From: Halocatena pleomorpha
GTDB taxonomy: Archaea > Halobacteriota > Halobacteria > Halobacteriales > Haloarculaceae
Direction of reading: 5' to 3'
DNA length: 64,000 nucleotides
Assembly: GCF_003862495.1 (NCBI RefSeq)
Contig: NZ_RRCH01000003.1
Location: 248,001 to 312,000, forward strand
Below the pieces are notes generated by a model that searched no databases, was not told the origin of the DNA, and saw only the letters and a list, made by a program, of their open reading frames with translations. Position 1 is the first letter of the stretch. The number at the start of each line of letters is the position of its first letter. The translations under genes were made by a program, and so were the position numbers. Of the stretch, positions 26,699-34,918 are shown piece after piece.

Positions 26699-27772
26699 AT
26701 GAAACGTCGTCACACGCTCGATACGCTGCTCACTGACAATTCACTCGAAGCCGTCTGGTTCGCGCGACCGAACGCCTTCAGTTGGCTCACTGGGAGTGAC
26801 AATGTCATCACAGTTACCGATCCCGTTGGCGTTGCTGCGGCCGGCTACGACGGCGATTCGATGGAGATCGTCACCGCCAACAACGAGGCAGATCGCATCC
26901 GCGAGGAGTTGCCCGAGACGACGGTCCGATCCTATGAGTGGCACGAATCGACGCTCGCTGAGGCGGTCGCAGAGCGGTCACCAACGCCTGCAGCTGCTGA
27001 TTTCGACGTTTCAGGGTTCGACTCCATCGACATCTCGCCGTACCGACAGCCACTCACCGACGATGACATCGAACAGTACCGTGCACTCGGAGCGGAGACC
27101 GCGACAGTAGTCGAGGAGGTGTGTCGGTCACTATCCACAGACACGTCCGAACGAACGGTTACGGCGCGGTTGAAACGCGCGTTCGAAGAACGGGGGATCA
27201 CCGTCCCCGTCGCGCTCGTCGGCGGCGCGGAGCGGGTCCAGCGCCACCGGCATTTTACACCGACAGACGCGGCCGTAGGCGCGTACGCCATCGTGACACT
27301 GTGTACCGTTCGTGCCGGACTCTGTATCTCGATCACTCGAACGGTCGCGTTCGATCCACCCGCGTGGCTCTCGGACCGCCACCACGCGGCCGCACGGGTC
27401 CACGCGACGGCGTTGGCCGCGACCCGTGACGTTGGACTTCGTGGTGGAACCGCAAGCGAGGTGTTTGGGGCCATTCAGGACGCCTATGCGGCTGTCGGCT
27501 ATCCCGATGAATGGCGACTCCACCACCAGGGAGGGGCCGGGGGCTACGCTACGCGCGAGTGGATCGCAACGCCGGATTCGGACGCCCCCGTCACGCTCCC
27601 GATGGGGTACGCGTGGAATCCCACCGTCCAAGGCGCGAAATGCGAGGACACCGTTATCGTCACCGATGACGGGTTCGAAACACTCACCAGAACCGGGGAG
27701 TGGCCCACGACATCGACGGACGCTGTCGGCTTTGATCTCTCTCTCCCACAGCACGACGTTCTCGTCCAGTAG
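26699..27772 (+). CDS. M24 peptidase-fold protein with missing metal ligands (likely pseudoenzyme)
   Basis: A 357-residue protein with a creatinase-like N-domain (1-110) and a pita-bread C-domain. Of the five metal ligands of Xaa-Pro aminopeptidases (D, D, H, E, E), only His276 (HHQGGAGG) and Glu316 (CEDTVIVT) align. The first Asp position is Thr200 (AIVTLC), the second is Ser211 (ISITRT) and the first Glu is Asn307 (AWNPT). A dimetal aminopeptidase activity is therefore unlikely. A metal-free creatinase-type hydrolase or a binding protein remain possible. A leaderless promoter precedes it. The C-terminal half is otherwise well preserved, so the gene is not a decaying remnant. Confidence 0.85.
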   Translation: MKRRHTLDTLLTDNSLEAVWFARPNAFSWLTGSDNVITVTDPVGVAAAGYDGDSMEIVTANNEADRIREELPETTVRSYEWHESTLAEAVAERSPTPAAADFDVSGFDSIDISPYRQPLTDDDIEQYRALGAETATVVEEVCRSLSTDTSERTVTARLKRAFEERGITVPVALVGGAERVQRHRHFTPTDAAVGAYAIVTLCTVRAGLCISITRTVAFDPPAWLSDRHHAAARVHATALAATRDVGLRGGTASEVFGAIQDAYAAVGYPDEWRLHHQGGAGGYATREWIATPDSDAPVTLPMGYAWNPTVQGAKCEDTVIVTDDGFETLTRTGEWPTTSTDAVGFDLSLPQHDVLVQ

Positions 27773-28556
27773 CTCGGTTCGATCGCTCCGTGATATTCAT
27801 AAGTCATTGGATGCGCGGCGAGGAACGGGTCGGTGTCGTCCCGCGGATGCGTCGACGGGTTTACTACAGGATTGTTTATGATTGGATCCGCTGTATCAAA
27901 ACGCCATATTAATACATTATTTTTATTACTGATTGCTTGTAGAATGGATACTGACCACTCAACTCAGACCGCGTGGTGGCAAGCAACTGACCGCCGTGGA
28001 CGACCATCGCACACACTCGTCCTTTCCGCGTCTTAATTTCGTTGGTAGGTGAGATCGCTTCATACTACTCACTCACAGTAACCATACATTTTCGATCAGC
28101 GGTAGTAGGCGTTTGTCCTCTAAGACAAGGAAGTTTAACATATTCGACGACCATACGACGACGCGAATCGTCAATCACGCGTGTCTCACCGAAATAGAAT
28201 TACAAACGTACGCCTGTAACCGAATCGAGACACGTCATCCTAACCATCAGGAAAACCGGTTGTGAAACCGGAGCGAGTATACAATAACATATGTTTGTAT
28301 TGGTCATACAGTCCAGTGCACTCAACCGTCACACGATGGAATACGATTAGGACTAGCCACGATAATCACAACAAATAAACGCAGCAGGATATATGCGCAT
28401 TTCATTGTGCTATAGAGCACAAAATCGAAGATCCGTAAACAAACATCAGGTGAACCGTCCCCGTTCCCATCCGAATCTGTGTATAATTAATTGTATTCAG
28501 AGCAGTGACACCGGTTTCAGGTAGCCACAGTCAGTAGTGCGTGTCGTTCCGGTGTG
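27773..28556. other. Long AT-rich gap upstream of the iron permease
   Basis: Almost 800 bases with markedly higher A+T than the surroundings, especially 27880-27950 and 28260-28440. A 30-codon frame at 27944-28036 is the only short frame with plausible composition, and I do not call it. Two inverted repeats were seen: TTGTGCT-ATAG-AGCACAA at 28405-28422, and an imperfect one around ATACAATAACATATGTTTGTA at about 28278. No tRNA-like structure was found. Confidence 0.5.
28405..28422. repeat. Short inverted repeat (7-base arms, 4-base spacer)
   Basis: TTGTGCT, then ATAG, then AGCACAA. The arms are perfectly complementary. It lies in the AT-rich gap about 160 bases before the iron-permease promoter. 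It could be a protein-binding site or the stem of a small RNA; I cannot distinguish these. Confidence 0.45.
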
Positions 28557-28564
28557 CTTATAAT
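28557..28564 (+). promoter_or_regulatory. TATA element of the iron-permease transcript
   Basis: CTTATAAT is centred about 25 bases before the ATG at 28586, which places the predicted transcription start on that ATG and makes the transcript leaderless for the 34-codon frame. The iron-box palindrome begins four bases downstream. Confidence 0.55.
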
Positions 28565-28567
28565 GTA

Positions 28568-28581
28568 TTAGGCTAGCCTAA
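28568..28581. promoter_or_regulatory. DtxR/IdeR-like iron-box palindrome
   Basis: TTAGGCTAGCCTAA is a perfect 14-base palindrome. It matches the core of the DtxR/IdeR operator consensus (TTAGG-TTAGSC-TAACCTAA type). It sits between the TATA element and the predicted start of transcription, where a bound metal-responsive repressor would block RNA polymerase. The gene behind it encodes an iron-complex permease, which fits iron repression. Haloarchaea have DtxR-family regulators (Idr1/Idr2, SirR-like). Confidence 0.7.
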
Positions 28582-28585
28582 ACAC

Positions 28586-28690
28586 ATGAGCGGCGAACGA
28601 AGACGGGATGTCGTGATCCCACGGCTCACAGATCGTGTGATCCCGCAGGTGTCCGGTGGGCGAGAACGAGGTGGTGAGCAAGCGCGATGA
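28586..28690 (+). CDS. Putative 34-residue leader peptide overlapping fecCD start
   Basis: ATG at 28586 to TGA at 28688-28690 encodes 34 basic residues (MSGERRRDVVIPRL at the start). The stop overlaps the permease start as ATGA, and the ATG sits about 25 bases after the TATA element, where a leaderless transcript would begin. Translation of this frame would therefore deliver ribosomes to the permease start. I know no homologue. It may be a coupling leader rather than a functional protein. Confidence 0.4.
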   Translation: MSGERRRDVVIPRLTDRVIPQVSGGRERGGEQAR

Positions 28691-29853
28691 GCGAGCGTGA
28701 GTCCTCGGTCACGCGTCCCCGATCTGATTCGAAGCCGCTACAGTGGCTTTTTGATCCGTCGCTGCTAGCGTTGTGTGGGGTAAGCGTACTGCTCGTCGCC
28801 GTCGGAGGGTTGGTACAGGTGAGTTTCGGTTCTTACCAGATGTCGCTCACGGAAGTATGGCAGGCGGTGTTCAACCCGGCTGTGTTGTTCGATCTCCGGT
28901 GGCTGTCCAAATTCATACTCGGTGACTCCGTAATGCGATCGATAACGGGCTTTACGGGGACGCTTCCAGAACTCGACACATCGACGACCGTCGTCTGGAA
29001 CATCCGGTTGCCACGGGTACTGCTCGCCGTGTTCGTCGGGATGAACCTCGCGGTGTCGGGCGCGATTTTTCAAGCGGTCACGCGAAATGAACTCGCAAGT
29101 CCGTTCGTGTTAGGGATCTCTCACGGTGCCGGGTTGGTGATCTTGCTCACGCTCGTCGTGTTCACGGGTCTCACCGCGTGGCTCCCGATCGTCGCGGCGC
29201 TCGGGGGCGCAGTGGCGTTCACCATCGTGTACGCGATCGCGTGGAAAAACGGAACCAGTCCCGTCCGGTTGGTGTTGGCGGGCATCATCGTAGCAACGGT
29301 GTTTCAGTCGCTCCAGCGGTCGCTGTTCTTTTTCGCCACCGACATCGGCACCGCCCAAACCGCCATGGCGTGGATGACGGGCTCGCTCACGGGCGTGGGT
29401 TGGACGCAGTTCCGGATAGCGCTGCCGTGGACGATACTTGTCATGGCGTTGTCCATCATCAGCGCCCGACAGCTGAACGTGTTGTTGCTCGGTCAACGCA
29501 CAGCGAAATCACTAGGGATGTCCGTCGAGCGTGTTCGCTTTGCGCTCTCAGGTGTTGCCGTGCTCGCCGCTGCTGTGAGCATCGCAGTCGCAGGCGTCGT
29601 CAGCTTCGTCGGGTTGATCGTTCCCCATCTAGTTCGAACCCTCGTCGGAAACGATCACAAGAAGCTGATCGTCGGGTGCCTGTTCACTGGTCCGGCGTTG
29701 ATGGTCGTCGCTGATGTCGGCGCTCGGCTTGGCCCATCGATACTGATCGGTGCAGCCAACCAACAGCTCCCTGTCGGCGTCGTCACTGGTCTCATCGGAG
29801 GGCCGTATTTCCTCTATCTCATGCGGAAACGGCAGCAGCTCGGAGACGTCTAA
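28687..29853 (+). CDS. FecCD-family iron-complex ABC transporter permease
   Basis: A 388-residue membrane permease with about ten hydrophobic segments. FecCD/BtuC landmarks are WNIRLPRVLLAVFVGMNLAVSG, ISHGAGL, the C-terminal VSFVGLIVPHLVR (coupling region to the ATPase) and LPVGVVTGLIGGPYFLYLM. It imports ferric siderophore, heme or cobalamin; the iron box upstream points to iron. No ATPase or binding-protein gene is adjacent, which is unusual for this class, so partners must lie elsewhere. Confidence 0.92.
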   Translation: MSERESSVTRPRSDSKPLQWLFDPSLLALCGVSVLLVAVGGLVQVSFGSYQMSLTEVWQAVFNPAVLFDLRWLSKFILGDSVMRSITGFTGTLPELDTSTTVVWNIRLPRVLLAVFVGMNLAVSGAIFQAVTRNELASPFVLGISHGAGLVILLTLVVFTGLTAWLPIVAALGGAVAFTIVYAIAWKNGTSPVRLVLAGIIVATVFQSLQRSLFFFATDIGTAQTAMAWMTGSLTGVGWTQFRIALPWTILVMALSIISARQLNVLLLGQRTAKSLGMSVERVRFALSGVAVLAAAVSIAVAGVVSFVGLIVPHLVRTLVGNDHKKLIVGCLFTGPALMVVADVGARLGPSILIGAANQQLPVGVVTGLIGGPYFLYLMRKRQQLGDV

Positions 29854-29887
29854 TCGAACACAGCTCCGAACCACACCAAGGACGGGC

Positions 29888-30992
29888 TTACCACACTCGA
29901 AGCTGATCCAATCGTGGAAGGTGGCTGCCACCGATCTCAACCAGTCCAAGTTCGTCAGCCGCGGCGTAGATGAGCAACGACCCAATGAACGTTGCGGGGG
30001 TCAATATGAGATGCCACACGATCGTGTTCTCGATCCCGTATCCGAGCAGGCCTAAAACAGCACTTCCGTTTTGTAAAACGAACAAAACAGAGGGATGGAC
30101 TACGTACACCCCGACGGCGTATTTGCCAAGCGACGGTAATGGGGTAGATTTCCCGAGCGCCGGCCGCGAGAGGAGAAAGAGGAACAACGAAACGGTCAGT
30201 AGAACGGTTACAATCGTGTAGCTCGGTGCGTAGACGCTGTGAGCAAACGTCCGCTCAGCCATAATGTAGCCAAGTACGTATCGCTCTGCGATATGGAGTA
30301 CGCCGAAGAGAACGGTCGCCCCGAGGTACAGTTTGCTTCGCTCGGTGGCCGGTTGCCAGTCGTGGGCAGAGATGTAGTAGCCGAGACTAGTGTAAAAGAA
30401 TCCGAAAAATAGTGCATCCCGATTCGGGAATGGAATATCTACGAACATCGTATAGCTTGCTCCCAAGAGACCGACAACGTGGAATCCGAGTGAGACCGGG
30501 ATCAGATATTTCGTTTTGTCGACTGTGACGAATAGAGATATCAGTGCTAAGGAGTACAAGAGTGCTGGCAGAAACCACAGGATTTCTGAGATTGAATCAC
30601 CATAGTATAGCAGTTCTAGAGGAGACATGAACCCGATTATTTCGTGTGTGGCGTTGCTCATGAGGTTTCCATGTTGGATGTGGGTGCTCACGACGGTGCC
30701 CACGAGGAACACAGGGGCAGTGAGCAGGATCCCGAACACGTAGATCGATGTGATTCTCCTGGCCCGCTGGAAGAAATACTCAGAAATATTGGTATTCGAA
30801 ATGTTGGTCGCAAAGAAGTACCCAGATGTCATGAAAAAGAAGGGGGACAGCAAATCTTGCGGCAGTATTTATGACAAAATTGGCTATATTTCCGTATGTG
30901 CCAAGTCCCATGAATGGATCTGTATGGATCGAAATAACAAAAACGATTGCAACTATTCGTGTTGAATCTATACTGTAGATTCGGTTAGTCAC
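29888..30992 (-). pseudogene. Acyltransferase 3 family membrane protein, frameshifted
   Basis: Two frames together make one acyltransferase-3 (OafA/WecH-like) protein of about 367 residues. The N-terminal part (30992 to about 30846) reads MTNRIYSIDSTRIVAIVFVI and ends with RFAVP. The rest (to 29888) continues in another frame as FFFMTSGYFFATNIS and carries about ten membrane segments ending with GKYAVGVYVVHPS. The break lies at a run of five G on the plus strand (30842-30846); four would restore one frame. Such enzymes O-acetylate surface glycans. Sequencing error, phase variation or a true null allele are all possible. The region is AT-rich, suggesting transfer. Confidence 0.8.
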
Positions 30993-31196
30993 AGGGGGCG
31001 GAACGTCTGATTAGCCCGTATATTTTTTGGCCAGAATGTAGATGTTGCGCATACCAGATAGAATATACATCAAAAAAATACTGTTCAAAAATATTTGTTA
31101 TCTACTGTTGTAGAGTAGTGCCTGTCCAGTCTGGGCTGTTTGGGACAGTGGTTGTACACACCAGATACGTCGTGTTGTCGATTCAGGTGTGCAGCC

Positions 31197-32642
31197 TCAG
31201 TCATCAGCCACACGAGTATCGACACGATAATCCCGGCTGACTTCCTTCCACGTGTTCGAAACGAACCGGTAGTAGTTGAGGGTCGCTGGGATCGCTGTTT
31301 CCGCGACGAACGCGAGATACAGTCCGGTGAGACCGAGGGAGGTGGTAGCGCCGAGGTACGTGAGCGGAATCGAACAGCAGAACATCCCCAACGCTTGGCT
31401 GAAGAAGGTCCACCGTGTATCACCGCTGGCGTCAAGGAGTCCAGCAGCGCCTCCCGAAACGCCTTGGAGAACGACCGCGAGGCACGCGACCGAGACGAGC
31501 GACACCGCGATCGGAACCGACGGATCGTCCGGCCGGCTGACGAAGCTCATGACGATCGGCTCGGTGAACAGAAACACCAGCGCCGCCGACAGGAGATACA
31601 CCGCGACCGCAAACCGGACGATCTCCCGTCCGTACGCCTCGGCCGCCGTTTCGTCGCCACGGCCGAGGGTTTGTCCGACAAGGCTGCTGGCGGCGAGACC
31701 GAACCCCCAGCCGGGGGTGTTCATCAGTCCCCAGATCCGCCGAGCGATGACGAACGCCGCGACGACTTCCGATCCGAACAGCGTGAGAATCGCCAGCATT
31801 GGGAACTCCGCGACCGTCCAGACGAGGTTACGGCCAATAACAGGAACACCGATTTCCAACAGCTGTTCCCCGAGATCGGCGTTGAGATACGGTCCGAGCG
31901 GATCGATCTGGATCGGAAGTTCCCGGCCTCCGGGCACGCGACCGGCGAGCAGCAACAGCGCGAACGTTCCGGTTACGAGCACATTCGAGGCGACAGTGCC
32001 GATCGCCGCACCGACAACACCCAACTGCAGCCCGAGGATCAAGACGGCGTTCAGCAGGAGGTTCGAGATCGCACCGCCCGAACGGACGATCATCGGCGTC
32101 CACGCGTCATCGATCCCGATGAACACGCGGCTGCCGATGAGGTTCAGCCCTGCGAACGGAACACCAAGTCCCACGTACCGGAGATACGACGCGCCGAAGT
32201 CGATCACCGCCGCGTCGTCGCTGAGCACCGAAATCAGTTCGGTCGGGAACAGAAAGAACACGATCGAGATCGGAACCGTAAGACCGACGACGATTACGAC
32301 GCTCGTCCGGACCGCCTGACCGAGTTCATCGAGTTCCTCGGCACCGAACCGCTGTGAAACGAGCGCGATCGTGCCGGCAGCAAGCCCGCCGCCGGCTGCA
32401 AACGCCAGTCCCCAGTACGGGCCAGCCAGCCCGACGCCTGCGATCGCTGTGGATCCGAGTGCAACGCCAACCATCGCCACGTCGACGGCGCTTTTCGACA
32501 TCCGTGCCACACCGGTAACGATGCGGGGCCACGCTAACTCCGTGATCCGACGCGCGCGCTCGCTGCTAACCAGCTCCACACGAACAAGCACGCGGCCGAC
32601 ACAGAGCACAACCAGTCGGATGGGATTTGGAACGCGAGACAT
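31197..32642 (-). CDS. MATE family efflux transporter
   Basis: A 481-residue membrane protein with about twelve segments in two related halves, each with a G-x-AG/S-x pattern (VDVAMVGVALGSTAIAGVGL in the first; WGLMNTPGWGFGLAASSLVG in the second). SQRFGAEELDELGQA is a typical loop of MATE exporters. It expels cationic compounds using an ion gradient. It is divergent from an MFS gene 118 bases away, sharing a promoter region. Confidence 0.9.
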   Translation of the reverse strand: MSRVPNPIRLVVLCVGRVLVRVELVSSERARRITELAWPRIVTGVARMSKSAVDVAMVGVALGSTAIAGVGLAGPYWGLAFAAGGGLAAGTIALVSQRFGAEELDELGQAVRTSVVIVVGLTVPISIVFFLFPTELISVLSDDAAVIDFGASYLRYVGLGVPFAGLNLIGSRVFIGIDDAWTPMIVRSGGAISNLLLNAVLILGLQLGVVGAAIGTVASNVLVTGTFALLLLAGRVPGGRELPIQIDPLGPYLNADLGEQLLEIGVPVIGRNLVWTVAEFPMLAILTLFGSEVVAAFVIARRIWGLMNTPGWGFGLAASSLVGQTLGRGDETAAEAYGREIVRFAVAVYLLSAALVFLFTEPIVMSFVSRPDDPSVPIAVSLVSVACLAVVLQGVSGGAAGLLDASGDTRWTFFSQALGMFCCSIPLTYLGATTSLGLTGLYLAFVAETAIPATLNYYRFVSNTWKEVSRDYRVDTRVADD

Positions 32643-32760
32643 AGAGTACCCGGTACTCTCCGGTCTGGTATAGGAGTTCGTTCACCGGTAGGAACGACCC
32701 GTTCGAACCCTCCCATGTAGTGGGAAAGTTATTAAGACAGTGGAATGATCCTAGACGGAG

Positions 32761-33942
32761 ATGAGCGAGATCGGTCGGTGGCGGTACCGCCATACCGTTC
32801 TGTTGTTGTGCGTGCTGGCGTATTTCGGCGTCCGGTTCATCGAGTTCGCGCTCGCGCTCGTCTTTCCAGATATCCAGACCGCGCTCGGCACGTCCGTCTT
32901 CACCATTGGGGTGGCGGTCACGGCGAGCACAATCACTTACGCGCTGTCCCAACTCCCCAGCGGAGCGCTGGGCGACCGGTTCGGTGAGCGGCGGGTGATC
33001 ATCGCCGCTCTCGGACTGACGGGAGTAGCGAGCTTGGTGCTCCTTGTTGCCCCCGTCGGCGGAGCCATCGTCGCCGGAATGAGCATTATTGGAGCCGTCA
33101 CCGGAACGTATTACAGCCCTGCCACGGCGCTGCTGTCCGATCTGTTTGAGCACACCGGTCGCGCGGTCGGAATCCACCGGGTCGGCGCGCAGGTCGTCGG
33201 ACTCACGGGACCAGTCGTCACGTTTCTCAGTGTCACCTACGGTTGGCACACCGTGCCCCTCATCAGCGCGGCTCTCGTGGTTCCGTTGACCGCGGGGTTC
33301 GTGCTGTTCGTACGCACGCGAACGCCGAACCGTCCTGACAGATCGATCCACGAACAGCTACAGCCCTCCCGACTACTGTCACTGTTGTCCCGTCCATCCG
33401 TTGCGTTTACCACTGCGATCGCCAGCGTCGGCCAGTTCGTCGACGTAGCGACGTTCTCGTTTTTGCCGTACATCCTCCGGGCGTACGTGGGATTCTCCTC
33501 GTCGGCTGCCGGGATGTTGTTCACGCTGTATTTCATCATCGTGGCCGTCGTCCAACCGGTTGCTGGCTGGCTCTCCGATCGATTCGGGCACGATCCCGTG
33601 ACGGTCGGGGTGCTCCTCATCGGAATCCTCGGGCCAGCGGGACTACTCACCGGAGCGACGACGCCGGCGATCGCCGGGGCCGTTGTCTGTCTCGGCGTCG
33701 GCATGGGATGGAGTTCGCCTGTCCAGTCACGGGCTATCGACCAGCTCAGTGACGACGAGCGGGGCACCGGGTTCGGGCTGATCCGAACCGTCTACATCGG
33801 ATTCGCAAGCCTCTCTGGCGTCGTCGTCGGCAGCGCCGTCACTCTCGGTGGGTGGGCCAGCGCGATCGGGATCCTCGCCATCGCCTTCTTCGTTCCAGCT
33901 GTTGCGCTCTCTGTGAACGCGACCTTCCGGCTCGGGCTGTAG
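32761..33942 (+). CDS. Major facilitator superfamily transporter
   Basis: A 393-residue protein with twelve predicted segments. The MFS loop-2 motif is GALGDRFGERRVII, and the matching second-half loop is AGWLSDRFGHDPVTV. LPSGALGD in segment 2 and GATTPAIAGAVVCLGVGMGW in the C-half are typical of drug/sugar-efflux branches. Substrate not determinable. It is divergent from the MATE gene. Confidence 0.9.
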   Translation: MSEIGRWRYRHTVLLLCVLAYFGVRFIEFALALVFPDIQTALGTSVFTIGVAVTASTITYALSQLPSGALGDRFGERRVIIAALGLTGVASLVLLVAPVGGAIVAGMSIIGAVTGTYYSPATALLSDLFEHTGRAVGIHRVGAQVVGLTGPVVTFLSVTYGWHTVPLISAALVVPLTAGFVLFVRTRTPNRPDRSIHEQLQPSRLLSLLSRPSVAFTTAIASVGQFVDVATFSFLPYILRAYVGFSSSAAGMLFTLYFIIVAVVQPVAGWLSDRFGHDPVTVGVLLIGILGPAGLLTGATTPAIAGAVVCLGVGMGWSSPVQSRAIDQLSDDERGTGFGLIRTVYIGFASLSGVVVGSAVTLGGWASAIGILAIAFFVPAVALSVNATFRLGL

Positions 33943-34040
33943 CACGTTTCTCGGCACGCCGTCCACCTGTCTCGCACTGCTTGCGGACCAGCCATGAGAC
34001 CTCACGGCCTGTTAAGACGACAGCGGCCCAACTCCGACAC

Positions 34041-34913
34041 ATGTACAGTGACGTGCTCATTCCAACCGACGGGAGCAAGGGGATCGAGGGAGCGATCACC
34101 CACGGACTCGCGCTGGCCGAGCGGTATGACGCCACCGTTCACGCGTTGTCGGTGGTCGACCTCGGGGTCTTCGAGGAGATCGACACGGATGTATCGTTTC
34201 TGCAGTCGGTTCGGGAGTCGCGCACTGCGGCAGCCCATCGGGCGACAGCAGCCGTGCAATCACAAGCGTCCGACTACAACGTGACTGTCGTGGACGCCGT
34301 CCGGGAGGGGGATCCGGCACACGAGATCGTTTCGTATGCGGATGAACACGCCGATCTGATCGCGATGGGAACTCACGGACGGACGGGGTTGGGGCAGTAT
34401 CTGCTCGGCAGCGTCACCACATCGATCGTCCGAACAGCAGCCGTTCCGGTGTTGACCAACCGATTGACTGATCCCCCTCGGTCGACCGCGTACACGGACA
34501 TCCTCATTGCGACGGACGGTACCGCTGGTTCGGCCGCCGCGATCGAGCACGCGATCGCACTCGCCCGTCGGTACGAGGCGACGCTCCACGCGCTGTACGT
34601 CGTAGACACGAAGCTCGATCAGAATCTTCCGGTCCAGAACGTACTCGAACAGGACGGCCAGCGCGCAGTCTCTGCAGTAACGACGGCTGCGGAGTCAGAT
34701 GGCGTTTCGACGACCAAGCAAGTCGTTCCGGGGATTCCCCACGAGGAAATCCGGTCGACGATCGAAGAGCGTGACATCGATCTGCTCGTTCTCGGCACCC
34801 ACGGTCGGAAGGGACTGGACCGGTTCGTACTGGGCAGCGTCGCTGAACGCCTGATCCGGGTGGCCGATATCCCCGTGTTGACCGTCCGATCGACGGACGC
34901 CGCCGGCGAATAA
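34041..34913 (+). CDS. Tandem universal stress protein (two Usp domains)
   Basis: A 290-residue protein with two Usp domains of about 140 residues. Each starts with a strand and the phosphate loop (YSDVLIPTDGSKG; YTDILIATDGTAG) and ends with the ATP-binding G-x2-G-x9-G-S/T motif (GTHGRTGLGQYLLGS; GTHGRKGLDRFVLGS). It probably binds ATP and aids stress tolerance. The ATG at 34041 was chosen because the frame upstream of it overlaps the MFS gene and lacks family similarity. Five bases separate it from the convergent NMO gene. Confidence 0.92.
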   Translation: MYSDVLIPTDGSKGIEGAITHGLALAERYDATVHALSVVDLGVFEEIDTDVSFLQSVRESRTAAAHRATAAVQSQASDYNVTVVDAVREGDPAHEIVSYADEHADLIAMGTHGRTGLGQYLLGSVTTSIVRTAAVPVLTNRLTDPPRSTAYTDILIATDGTAGSAAAIEHAIALARRYEATLHALYVVDTKLDQNLPVQNVLEQDGQRAVSAVTTAAESDGVSTTKQVVPGIPHEEIRSTIEERDIDLLVLGTHGRKGLDRFVLGSVAERLIRVADIPVLTVRSTDAAGE

Positions 34914-34918
34914 GCCGA

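Noticed and set aside
31138-31148. GTTTGGGACAG here and its complement CTGTCCCAAAC at 47277-47287, considered as insertion-sequence ends
   Set aside because: Only 11 bases match, no transposase or target duplication is nearby, and the copies are 16 kb apart with core genes between; chance similarity is adequate.
31140-32357. 405-codon plus-strand frame opposite the MATE gene
   Set aside because: It is the antisense of a well-conserved transporter and consists of charged low-complexity sequence without any family motif.
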